This document shows, one piece after another, positions 8,769 through 15,358 of a DNA stretch of 64,000 nt. The stretch is taken from NCBI GenBank assembly GCA_017451265.1, contig JAFSPU010000012.1, forward strand, positions 186,001 to 250,000, written 5' to 3'. The notes under the pieces were generated by a model that saw only the letters and a list, made by a program, of their open reading frames with translations, was not told the origin of the DNA and did not search any database. The translations under genes were made by a program, and so were the position numbers. The stretch's first letter is position 1; every line of letters starts with the position of its first letter. The DNA is from Clostridiales bacterium (GTDB lineage Bacteria; Bacillota; Clostridia; Saccharofermentanales; Saccharofermentanaceae).

Positions 8769-8790
8769 AATTTGTCGTAAATTTGTCGTA
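8769..8790. repeat. Perfect tandem 11-base repeat downstream of the tRNA
   Basis: AATTTGTCGTA occurs twice, head to tail, 78 bases beyond the 3' end of the tRNA-Ala gene. Paired short repeats next to a tRNA 3' end can be arm-type sites of a lost integrated element, but no integrase is present here. Confidence 0.6.
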
Positions 8791-8867
8791 AGTACTGTTT
8801 TTGCCTCCAAGGAGCAAACCTCGAAACGACTGAATCTACTGCGTTTGCGCTGTTTGTATAATAACTT

Positions 8868-8943
8868 TGGTGGAGACGGGGAGGATCGAACTCCTGACCT
8901 CTGCAATGCGAATGCAACGCTCTCCCAGCTGAGCTACGCCCCC
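8868..8943 (-). tRNA. tRNA-Ala, anticodon CGC
   Basis: 76 bases including an encoded CCA. The minus strand folds as a full cloverleaf: acceptor GGGGGCG with CGTCTCC, D stem GCTC/GAGC, anticodon stem TTGCA/TGCAG around the loop TTCGCAT, and T stem GGGAG-type with TTCGATC. The loop gives anticodon CGC, which reads GCG. The G3-U70 pair that alanyl-tRNA synthetase recognises is present. Confidence 0.95.
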
Positions 8944-8983
8944 ATAGCGAATACATTTTATCACAAGCAATTCGACAACAGTA

Positions 8984-9004
8984 CGGATAAATGCTATTTA
9001 TCCG
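8984..9004 (-). terminator. Hairpin after the patatin gene
   Basis: CGGATAAAT (8984-8992) and ATTTATCCG (8996-9004) form a perfect 9-bp stem with a 3-base loop, 59 bases past the patatin stop codon. The following minus-strand bases (TACTGTTGTC) are only weakly T-rich, so it is either a poor terminator or a 3'-end stabiliser. It also lies just upstream of the tRNA gene. Confidence 0.4.
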
Positions 9005-9062
9005 GGATAAGAGGTAGGCTCTTACACACCAGCAGGTTCTTGACAGACTTGCAGGTAAATAA

Positions 9063-9923
9063 TCAGCCAAGAAAATCGATAATCATTTGAAGCTTTTCCA
9101 CGGCGAGTTTTCTTCCGGTGTCGTAGACACGCTGAAGCTCGTCGGGGTTCTTTTCCAGAGGGGAGATGTTGAGAGCTTGAGACGGCCTTAATACGAATGC
9201 CGTCCCCTCGTCTTCGCGCACTTTTACATATGCTTTTTGCGCGTTGTACATGGCGGGACGGTTTTTAAGTGCCTGAACAAGTGCCGGGTACTTATGCAGT
9301 GCCGCGGCGATAGCCTTGAAAGCCTTGTACTGATGCTTGGTATAGTCTTCAGGCTGCGTGAGAATTACAAGGTTCCTGGTGCAGCCCTGCTTCTCCATAA
9401 ATTCGAGTGGGATGGAGTCCGTGATGCCTCCGTCGAGAAGCTTCTGCCCGTTGATGTCTACGACTCTTGATGCGATCGGCATGGAGGCGGAAGCGCGTAT
9501 CCATTCGAGGTCCTCATCGCCGCCGTCCTTTAGAAGGTGATAAACGGGAAGTCCCGTCATAACATCCGTCGCCACTGCGTAGAACTCCATCGGGTCCTCG
9601 GCGAAGGTCTTCTTATCAAATACATCGAGCTCGTCCGGGAGTTTGTGGTAGCAAAAATCCGCTCCGTAAAGATCGCCTGTAAGCAGCAGGGAACGGTAGC
9701 TTTTATATCTCCAGTTGTCCGCGTATTCTTTGTTGTATCTTACGGCGCGCCCTATCTGATGCGACTTGTAATTGCATCCGAAAGCGGCACCCGCGGAAAC
9801 ACCGGCAGCTTTGTCGAAAACAATCCCGTTTTCCATGAGCACATCAAGTATGCCTGCAGTAAAAAGACCGCGCATTGCGCCGCCTTCAAGTACCAGTCCA
9901 TTGATGTTTCCTTTATCAGTCAT
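9063..9923 (-). CDS. Patatin-like phospholipase
   Basis: 286 residues from the ATG at 9923. The oxyanion-hole segment GGAMRG (residues 14-19), the nucleophile elbow GVSAG (Ser43) and the Asp of DGG (about 164) give the full Ser-Asp dyad of bacterial patatins, which release fatty acids from phospholipids or other acyl esters. There is no signal peptide, so it acts in the cytoplasm or at the inner membrane face. A longer reading from TTG at 9959 is possible, but that TTG is part of the promoter -35. ATG at 9923 is seven bases after a TATGAT -10, so the mRNA is probably leaderless. It is divergent from znuA. Confidence 0.88.
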   Translation of the reverse strand: MTDKGNINGLVLEGGAMRGLFTAGILDVLMENGIVFDKAAGVSAGAAFGCNYKSHQIGRAVRYNKEYADNWRYKSYRSLLLTGDLYGADFCYHKLPDELDVFDKKTFAEDPMEFYAVATDVMTGLPVYHLLKDGGDEDLEWIRASASMPIASRVVDINGQKLLDGGITDSIPLEFMEKQGCTRNLVILTQPEDYTKHQYKAFKAIAAALHKYPALVQALKNRPAMYNAQKAYVKVREDEGTAFVLRPSQALNISPLEKNPDELQRVYDTGRKLAVEKLQMIIDFLG

Positions 9924-9930
9924 GCGATTA

Positions 9931-9981
9931 ATCATACTGGTTAGGGCTGTAATTGACAATGCCTGTGGGCATCCTTAAAAT
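9931..9981. promoter_or_regulatory. Divergent promoters sharing one palindromic -35
   Basis: Plus strand: TTGACA (9953-9958), 17 bases, TAAAAT (9976-9981), then 10 bases to the znuA ATG. Minus strand: TTGTCA (9959-9954), 17 bases, TATGAT (9936-9931), then 7 bases to the patatin ATG. Both -35 boxes lie in the palindrome ATTGACAAT, so one sigma factor contact site serves two directions and the promoters should exclude each other. No Shine-Dalgarno site is seen for either gene. Confidence 0.8.
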
Positions 9982-9991
9982 TACTTTTATT

Positions 9992-10885
9992 ATGAAGAAT
10001 TCAAAGAAATTAGTATCTGTCATCCTTTCCGCGGCACTTATGACGCCTCTTATGTCATGCGCGAATGAGCCTGCCAAGCGTGAAGATGACGGAGTTTTTA
10101 ACATAGTTACATCTTTTTACCCGATGCAGATCCTGGTCATGAATGTGGCAGGAGGGATCGACGGAGTCACTGTGGAATGTATGTCTGATCCTAACATCGG
10201 ATGCATACATGATCATGTTTTTACCACGGATGACTTAAGAAAAGTCGAGAATGCGGATGTATATGTGGAGAATGGTCTGGAGCTTGAGACTTTCAACGAT
10301 CAGCTTCTGAATGCCTATCCTGATCTTACGATCATCGAGGCGGCTTCCGAGGTTAATGATGCTCCCGAAGACGAAGGCGAGGTAAACGGTCACGTCTGGA
10401 CGAGCATAGATGATTACATAATCGAGATAAGAACTGTAAGCGCCGCTTTAAGCGAAGCCGATCCCTCTCATGCAGCGGATTATGAGGCCAATGCGGAAGC
10501 GTATATCGGCAAGGTCGAGCAGTTAAGATCTGAGTATGAAGATCAGATTGCCGCTGTGGAGGGCATGAGTGTGCTTGTTATAGATGAGACTCTGCCGTCC
10601 TTTTGCGAGTGGCCCGGGCTTGATTACAAGGTCGTAGAGACTGACCATGAGCAGTCCGCACTTTCCGCGGGTGACATCGCCGATACCATAGACTGGATGA
10701 ACGAAAACGGTGTAACGGTAATATTCGTAAGCGCCGACAGTGATGCCGGCATCGCAGATTCGATCGCGGCAGAGATAGGCGGTTCGATCTTCGAGTTTGG
10801 AACATGCATGACCGGTGAGGTTTATGCCGACGCTTATCTCGATCAGATGGGAAACAACCTCGAATTACTGCAGTATTTGGGATAA
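9992..10885 (+). CDS. znuA: Zinc ABC transporter, substrate-binding lipoprotein
   Basis: 297 residues from the ATG at 9992. A signal peptide ends in LMSC (Cys23), so the protein is lipid-anchored. It belongs to the cluster A-I metal-binding proteins (ZnuA/AdcA/TroA): FYPMQ near the start, CIHDHVFTTDDLRKVENADV (His ligand), GHVWTSIDDY (second His) and the FVSADSDAGIADSIAAEIGG segment near the end. The His-rich loop often found in ZnuA is missing, and a short acidic stretch (EDEGEVNGH) takes its place. It captures Zn (or perhaps Mn) and passes it to ZnuB. It heads the operon znuA-znuC-znuB and is transcribed from a TTGACA/TAAAAT promoter with almost no leader. Confidence 0.85.
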   Translation: MKNSKKLVSVILSAALMTPLMSCANEPAKREDDGVFNIVTSFYPMQILVMNVAGGIDGVTVECMSDPNIGCIHDHVFTTDDLRKVENADVYVENGLELETFNDQLLNAYPDLTIIEAASEVNDAPEDEGEVNGHVWTSIDDYIIEIRTVSAALSEADPSHAADYEANAEAYIGKVEQLRSEYEDQIAAVEGMSVLVIDETLPSFCEWPGLDYKVVETDHEQSALSAGDIADTIDWMNENGVTVIFVSADSDAGIADSIAAEIGGSIFEFGTCMTGEVYADAYLDQMGNNLELLQYLG

Positions 10886-10891
10886 TGAGAA

Positions 10892-11653
10892 ATGTCTGAA
10901 CACGCACATAAACTTAAGGATTCCTGCCACGAGCACTGCCACTGTATTAAGATCAACAACTTAAGCGTAAGCTTTGGTGAAGAGAAGGTGCTTGATGACG
11001 TAAGTTTGCATATGCACTGCGGTGAGCTTACGGTCATAATCGGTCAGAACGGTGCGGGTAAGTCTACGCTCCTCAGGGCTATCCTCGGACAGATCCCTCA
11101 TGAAGGCAACATCGAGTTCAAGGAGACGAAGACCGGAAACATCAGCAATGTCATGAAAATCGGTTACGTTCCGCAGACACTTAACATCGAGCGCGAGCTC
11201 CCTATGACCGTGTACGATCTTTTCGCGTCATTCATTTCCAAGTATCCCGTGTGGCTCCCCAAGAACAGGAAACTGTACGGGAAGATAAAGGAGCAGCTTA
11301 AGCTGTTCTCTGTGGAGGACTGCATCGACAAGCAGGTGGGTAAGCTCTCAGGAGGCCAGCTGCAGCGCGTGATGCTCTCAATTGCGGTGACTCCCATGCC
11401 GGACCTTCTCGTCCTGGATGAGCCTGTGTCAGGCATCGACGAGAACGGTGTAAGAGATTTCTACAGGCTCGTGGATGAGATGAAGCACAAGCATGACCTG
11501 GCGGTACTCCTCGTGTCGCATGACCTCGAGCTCGTCAGAAAGTATGCGGATAAAGTCGTGCTCCTGGACAACACCATCTTGTGCCAGGGAACACCTGCAG
11601 AGGTGTTTGAGAACGACAGCTTTAAGAGCGTTTTCGGGGGAGGTGCACTGTAA
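10892..11653 (+). CDS. znuC: Zinc ABC transporter ATP-binding protein with His/Cys-rich tail
   Basis: 253 residues. The ATPase motifs are complete: Walker A GQNGAGKST, Q-loop PQTL, signature LSGGQLQ, Walker B LLVLDEP and the switch His in VSHDLEL. It powers metal import through ZnuB. The N-terminal 18 residues are unusual: five His (4, 6, 13, 15, 17) and three Cys (12, 16, 18) precede the normal start of the domain, which suggests a cytoplasmic zinc-binding or sensing tail. It starts six bases after znuA and overlaps znuB by one base (TAATG). Confidence 0.88.
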   Translation: MSEHAHKLKDSCHEHCHCIKINNLSVSFGEEKVLDDVSLHMHCGELTVIIGQNGAGKSTLLRAILGQIPHEGNIEFKETKTGNISNVMKIGYVPQTLNIERELPMTVYDLFASFISKYPVWLPKNRKLYGKIKEQLKLFSVEDCIDKQVGKLSGGQLQRVMLSIAVTPMPDLLVLDEPVSGIDENGVRDFYRLVDEMKHKHDLAVLLVSHDLELVRKYADKVVLLDNTILCQGTPAEVFENDSFKSVFGGGAL

Positions 11654-12456
11654 TGGATTTTCTTGAGTACGCCTTCATGCGCAATGCGCTCCTCGCGATC
11701 TTAGTTTCTTCACCTATCTTTGCGCTTCTCGGCACAATGGTAGTCAACAAGAAGATGGCTTTCTTCTCTGATGCCATCGGTCACTCGGCTCTGTGCGGCA
11801 TAGCGGTGGGCGTGGTGTTCGGCTTCACGAGCAGGTCGGTTTCCATGGTAATCTTCGCGATACTTTTCTCGGTGCTTTTAAATTTCGTCAAGGACCGCAC
11901 GACTTACGGCGCCGATACCATCATAAGCGTCTTCGCTTCTGTGGCGATGTCCCTGGGACTTGTGCTGCTAAGCAGAGGCGGCACCTTTAACAAGTATTCG
12001 TCTTACCTCGTAGGCGACATCTTAAGCATCACTCAGACGGAGATAATCTCGCTTACGGTGTGCCTGGTGCTGGTCATCGTCTTCTGGGTGTTCTCCTATA
12101 ACGCACTTTCCTCGGATAACCTTAACCGCGACCTTGCCAGGAGTAAGGGCATTAACGGAAAGCTGTTCGATTATATCTTCTCGGCTTTTATCGCGGTCGT
12201 CATTATGTTCTCCATAAGGTGGATAGGTATCCTTCTTATCAATTCGCTTATCATCCTGCCTGCAGCGGCAAGCCGTAATATCTCCCGCAATACACGTGCC
12301 TACCACCTGTGGTCGGTAGTCTTCTCTGTGGCAGCGGGAATCGCGGGCATACTTGTGTCGTACTACACAGGTGCTCCTTCGGGCCCGATGATCGTGCTTC
12401 TTTTAGGCGTTACCTTCTTCGTTACTTTCGTGGCTCATTCTTTTAACAAGGACTGA
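11653..12456 (+). CDS. znuB: Zinc ABC transporter permease
   Basis: 267 residues with about eight transmembrane helices, of the ABC-3 family (ZnuB/TroC/MntB type). Typical segments are FFSDAIGHSALCGIAVG near the N-terminus and RWIGILLINSLIILPAAASRNISRN in the second half, the family's coupling region. It forms the membrane channel for the metal delivered by ZnuA. It overlaps znuC by one base and is followed five bases later by a YitT-family gene, so the transcript probably continues. Confidence 0.88.
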   Translation: MDFLEYAFMRNALLAILVSSPIFALLGTMVVNKKMAFFSDAIGHSALCGIAVGVVFGFTSRSVSMVIFAILFSVLLNFVKDRTTYGADTIISVFASVAMSLGLVLLSRGGTFNKYSSYLVGDILSITQTEIISLTVCLVLVIVFWVFSYNALSSDNLNRDLARSKGINGKLFDYIFSAFIAVVIMFSIRWIGILLINSLIILPAAASRNISRNTRAYHLWSVVFSVAAGIAGILVSYYTGAPSGPMIVLLLGVTFFVTFVAHSFNKD

Positions 12457-12461
12457 GGCTT

Positions 12462-13331
12462 ATGAAGATACTTGCCAAGTACAATATCGAACCCATAAAG
12501 ATGCTGTGGATGATAGTGGCGGGTGCGGTGTCCGCTTTCGGTATCACATGCTTCTTGTCACCGATGCACCTTTACGACAGCGGTATCGCAGGCACATCTC
12601 TTCTGCTGTCGCAGATCACACCGCCGTTTCTGAACCTGTCTTTTTTTCTGGTGGTGCTTAATGTGCCTTTAATGCTTTACGGCCTTAAGAAGCAGGGCGT
12701 GGCCTTTACGGTCTACTCGGTGTTCGCTGTAATTGTTTATTCTGTAACGGCTTTGATAATCGAATATGGTACTGATCTGGAGACCGGATCTCCGATCGCA
12801 GGAATGGATATATTTTTGTGTGCAATATTCGGAGGCCTTATCTGCGGTGCGGGTTCCGGTATCGCCGTAAGACACGGAGGTGCCATAGACGGAGTCGAAG
12901 TAATGGCTGTTATCTTTGCCAAGTCATTAAATCTTACGGTCGGAACCTTCATGATGATCTACAATATCTGCCTGTACATAGTCTGCGGACTTATCTTACA
13001 CAGCTGGATCCTGCCTTTATATTCAATAGTTACTTATTATGTGGCGCTTAACACCATCGACTTTATCGCCGAGGGCCTTGACCGATCCAAGTCCGTCATG
13101 ATCATCACGGAGAAGGGTGATGTAGTATCCAAAGTCCTTATGAAGGAATTCGGTTCAGGTACCACTATCATACCTGCAAAAGGCGGGTTCACTTCCAAGG
13201 AGAGAACAGTCGTTTATTTTGTCGTAAACAGGTTCCAGATAGCACGTATGAGACAGCTCGTTCACAGGGCAGATCCTCATGCATATTTGACTATCTCGGA
13301 AGTTGCGGACATCTTTAAGTACGAGCAGTAG
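12462..13331 (+). CDS. YitT-family membrane protein (DUF161/DUF2179)
   Basis: 289 residues: about five transmembrane helices followed by a cytoplasmic domain of about 80 residues (DUF2179) that begins near SKSVMIITEKGD and ends PHAYLTISEVADIFK. The function of YitT proteins is not established; the C-terminal domain resembles small ligand-binding folds. GAGG three bases before the ATG is the likely ribosome binding site. It follows the znu permease by five bases. A diverged copy of its last 60 bases lies beyond the next gene. Confidence 0.85.
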   Translation: MKILAKYNIEPIKMLWMIVAGAVSAFGITCFLSPMHLYDSGIAGTSLLLSQITPPFLNLSFFLVVLNVPLMLYGLKKQGVAFTVYSVFAVIVYSVTALIIEYGTDLETGSPIAGMDIFLCAIFGGLICGAGSGIAVRHGGAIDGVEVMAVIFAKSLNLTVGTFMMIYNICLYIVCGLILHSWILPLYSIVTYYVALNTIDFIAEGLDRSKSVMIITEKGDVVSKVLMKEFGSGTTIIPAKGGFTSKERTVVYFVVNRFQIARMRQLVHRADPHAYLTISEVADIFKYEQ

Positions 13332-13346
13332 GACGGTCCCTGATCT

Positions 13347-14369
13347 ATGACATATAAGGACATAAGTGACAGCCGCGGGAGGATAATGGGAGTAGCCATA
13401 ATCTGGATACTTCTGTTCCATCTTAACGGACGCTTCCTGGTCTACGGATATTTCCCGGGATTCTTATCGCAGATAAGTGCATTTCTTTTTGACCAGGGAA
13501 GCATCGGAGTCGAGCTGTTCCTTCTGTGTTCGGGGTTCGGACTGTGCTTCTCCTTAAGGAAGGATCCGGACGTTCTTAAGTTTTATTCCAAGCGTGCGAA
13601 GAGGATACTGCCTGAGTTTGTCTTAGGTCTTGCCCTGGTTCAGCCCATGGATAAAACGCGTCCTTTAATCCTGCTATTCGAGTTTTTGACGGTCAGTTAC
13701 TATATCGGTGAGAGCAGCCACTTCTGGTTCATCTCGGCGATAGTTCTTATGTATCTTGTATTCCCGCTGATCTACCGTTTCCTTGCAGATCTTGATGCAA
13801 GGACATTTAAGATCAGGGCGTGCTCACTAGTTGCCGTAAGCTTTCTTGTGACATTTGCTCTGCATTTCATATTCCCGTATTACGACGAGCACCTGTGCAC
13901 TGTATTTGATAGATTCACCATCTTCATTGTTGGCGTTATCATCGGTGTCAGATACGATCCTGAGAAGAAGGTTGCCGGCAAGCGCGGGATATTCATGGCG
14001 GCTGTGGCACTGGAGGGACTCCTGATCGCTTATCTTGCATATATGTTCCTGTATATTCCGGTTGGAAAGTATTTCCTTAAGTATTTCCTGCTTCTTCCGA
14101 TGTCCGTTACGATCGCATTCCTGTTGGTCTGCGTGTTCAAGAAGATAAGGTTCAGATACTCACTTCTGGAAGCTGCCGGCAGGATATCCCTGTCTCTTTA
14201 TATTGCCGACGGCGTATACGCTACTTTCTCGGAGAGGGCTGCATCGTACGGGATGCCGTATATGGATAATGCGCTGGCATCCATACCGTTTATAATCATT
14301 CTCGCGTTGCTGATCCATTACACTTCTAAGCTGATCCGTAAGGCAATCGGCAGAGTTGGAAAAGGCTAG
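13347..14369 (+). CDS. Acyltransferase 3 family membrane protein
   Basis: 340 residues with about ten transmembrane helices. The conserved early His is present in WILLFHLNGR, and QGSIGVELFLLCSGFGLCFSL is the usual second segment of the OatA/NodX acyltransferase 3 family. These proteins carry acyl groups across the membrane to sugars or peptidoglycan; the acceptor is unknown here. The gene is flanked by near-direct repeats of the YitT 3' end, which suggests it entered this locus as a unit. A hairpin with a T-run follows at 14453-14479. Confidence 0.8.
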   Translation: MTYKDISDSRGRIMGVAIIWILLFHLNGRFLVYGYFPGFLSQISAFLFDQGSIGVELFLLCSGFGLCFSLRKDPDVLKFYSKRAKRILPEFVLGLALVQPMDKTRPLILLFEFLTVSYYIGESSHFWFISAIVLMYLVFPLIYRFLADLDARTFKIRACSLVAVSFLVTFALHFIFPYYDEHLCTVFDRFTIFIVGVIIGVRYDPEKKVAGKRGIFMAAVALEGLLIAYLAYMFLYIPVGKYFLKYFLLLPMSVTIAFLLVCVFKKIRFRYSLLEAAGRISLSLYIADGVYATFSERAASYGMPYMDNALASIPFIIILALLIHYTSKLIRKAIGRVGKG

Positions 14370-14381
14370 TGAAGACGGCCT

Positions 14382-14441
14382 GATTCTCACACATATTTGA
14401 CTATATCGGAAGCGTCTGATATCCATAAATTTGGCAAACAA
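14382..14441 (+). pseudogene. Remnant of a YitT gene 3' end
   Basis: Translated in frame, these bases give DSHTYLTISEASDIHKFGKQ, against ADPHAYLTISEVADIFKYEQ at the end of the YitT gene (13271-13330). The DNA is about 70 per cent alike, with a 13-base exact run (CATATTTGACTAT). The rest of such a gene is absent. It starts only 12 bases after the acyltransferase stop codon. Confidence 0.65.
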
Positions 14442-14452
14442 CAAATGCGCAG

Positions 14453-14479
14453 AAAACGCTTGATCTACGGGCGTTTTTT
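14453..14479 (+). terminator. Intrinsic terminator after the acyltransferase gene
   Basis: AAAACGC (14453-14459) pairs with GCGTTTT (14471-14477), with an 11-base loop and two further T bases. This would end the transcript from the znu promoter. The stem is short and AT-rich at its base, so termination may be partial. Confidence 0.55.
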
Positions 14480-14514
14480 GGCAATTTTGCCCAATGAATC
14501 CTGTTCTTCCGGGA

Positions 14515-14523
14515 TGCTATAAT
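14515..14523 (+). promoter_or_regulatory. Extended -10 promoter of the CarD-like gene
   Basis: TGCTATAAT is a perfect extended -10. The transcript would begin near 14530, leaving a leader of about 64 bases with a small GCGG/CCGC hairpin at its very start (14533-14545). No good -35 is seen. Confidence 0.65.
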
Positions 14524-14593
14524 TTATACGTGGCGGTTTTTCCGCATTCAGCAGTTTTCAGTCAATTTTATGTTAATAAGAAAGAGGCGAATT

Positions 14594-15109
14594 ATGACAT
14601 TCTCGAAGGGAGAAACTGTAGTCTATGGCGGCAGCGGCGTTTGCGAGATCGATGATATCAAAGACATCCGTTTTTACCATGAGCGTCCTCAGAAATATTA
14701 CATACTCAGACCTCTCTTCGTTAACCAGGCTCAGGTAGTCTATGTTCCTTATAATAATGAGAAGCTGACTGCCAAGATCAAGCCCGTCATCTCCAAGAAG
14801 GAAGCACTGGAACTCATCCATCACATCGATGAGAACGATGTTGAGTGGATTGAGGACAGGAATGCACGTAAGGAGGCTTTTAACGGCCTGCTCAGCAGCG
14901 GTGACAGAAGAAATATCATTAACCTTATAAGCACCATTACAGAGAAGAGAAAGATGCTCGAGGAAGAGGGCAAGAGCCTGAACCAGCAGGATGAGAAGAT
15001 CCTGACTGATGCTCAGAGACGTATGGATGCAGAATTCGCAGTGGCTTTAGGCATGGATCCCCATGAGATCCCCACTTTTATTGAGGAAGAGAAAGCCAAG
15101 GTAAGCTGA
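14594..15109 (+). CDS. CarD/CdnL-type RNA polymerase-binding regulator
   Basis: 171 residues. The first 60 form the CarD_CdnL_TRCF domain (FSKGETVVYGGSGVCEIDDI, then YYILRPLF...VYVPYNN), which binds the beta subunit of RNA polymerase. The rest is a helical DNA-contacting domain rich in charged residues. CarD proteins steady open promoter complexes, often at rRNA and growth genes. An upstream in-frame ATG at 14570 exists, but AAGAGG lies properly before 14594. It stands alone between a terminator and the aromatic operon promoter. Confidence 0.85.
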   Translation: MTFSKGETVVYGGSGVCEIDDIKDIRFYHERPQKYYILRPLFVNQAQVVYVPYNNEKLTAKIKPVISKKEALELIHHIDENDVEWIEDRNARKEAFNGLLSSGDRRNIINLISTITEKRKMLEEEGKSLNQQDEKILTDAQRRMDAEFAVALGMDPHEIPTFIEEEKAKVS

Positions 15110-15123
15110 AACAGTATTTTCGC

Positions 15124-15152
15124 TTGACAATTTTTATTGTGGGTTGTTTAAT
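15124..15152 (+). promoter_or_regulatory. Promoter of the aromatic operon
   Basis: TTGACA (15124-15129), 17 bases, TTTAAT (15147-15152). The leader-peptide ATG lies seven bases further on, at 15160, which is the expected transcription start, so the leader peptide itself seems to be read from a leaderless end. Confidence 0.85.
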
Positions 15153-15159
15153 TAACGAC

Positions 15160-15222
15160 ATGAACAGAAACTTTTACGCTTATGCATACAACTATTATTA
15201 CTACTTTACGAACGTGAAGTAA
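15160..15222 (+). CDS. Tyrosine-rich attenuator leader peptide
   Basis: A 20-codon reading frame, MNRNFYAYAYNYYYYFTNVK, with seven Tyr and two Phe codons, four of the Tyr in a row (codons 12-15). It lies between a strong promoter and a strong terminator in front of the DAHP synthase gene. Its job is to report charged tRNA-Tyr (and perhaps tRNA-Phe): ribosome stalling here controls the pairing downstream. It has no Shine-Dalgarno site and starts at the predicted first base of the mRNA. No T-box element is seen, so this replaces the usual Bacillota device. Confidence 0.9.
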   Translation: MNRNFYAYAYNYYYYFTNVK

Positions 15223-15294
15223 GAGTGGTTTGTGCAAGCAGGAAAGTTAATGGGAATAAATGATTAAGCTGATCAGGCGCCGCACGAATCACTC
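15223..15294 (+). promoter_or_regulatory. Antiterminator pairing of the aro attenuator
   Basis: GAGTGGTTTGTGC (15223-15235) begins with the base after the leader stop codon. It can pair with GCACGAATCACTC (15282-15294) over 13 continuous pairs, two of them G-U. The second strand includes the terminator loop and part of both terminator arms, so the two structures exclude each other. A ribosome at the stop codon would cover the first strand and favour termination. A ribosome stalled on the Tyr codons would leave it free. Confidence 0.8.
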
Positions 15295-15308
15295 GGGCGG
15301 CGCTTTTT
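15277..15308 (+). terminator. Attenuator terminator of the aro operon
   Basis: GCGCCGC (15277-15283) pairs with GCGGCGC (15297-15303). Inside, after one mismatch, CGA (15285-15287) pairs with TCG (15293-15295) around a 5-base loop. Five T bases follow at once (15304-15308). The aroF ATG lies 50 bases downstream with its own AGGAGG. Confidence 0.9.
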
Positions 15309-15358
15309 ATGCCGCCGAATGAGAAAGGCGCCGGATAAACATCTAGGAGGATGAAAAC

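Noticed and set aside
8566-9090. Plus-strand reading frame of 174 codons over the tRNA region, with the stretch GEDRTPDLCNANATLSQLSYAPI
   Set aside because: That stretch is the complement of the tRNA-Ala gene read as protein, a well-known annotation artefact. The frame also overlaps the lipoprotein gene and has no ribosome site.
9953-9991. N-terminal extension of ZnuA from TTG 9953
   Set aside because: These bases are the -35, spacer and -10 of the znuA promoter, and the signal peptide only makes sense from ATG 9992.
14533-14545. GCGG/CCGC hairpin at the start of the CarD leader as a riboswitch
   Set aside because: The stem has four pairs with no further structure. At most it protects the mRNA 5' end.
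15296-15316. Alternative hairpin GGCGGC (15296-15301) with GCCGCC (15311-15316) as the antiterminator
   Set aside because: Its second strand lies after the T-run, so polymerase would already have passed the termination point. The pairing of 15223-15235 with 15282-15294 forms earlier and is longer.
15110-15358. T-box riboswitch before aroF
   Set aside because: No T-box sequence (TGGNACCGCG type) or specifier hairpin is seen, and the space is taken by the leader peptide and its attenuator.
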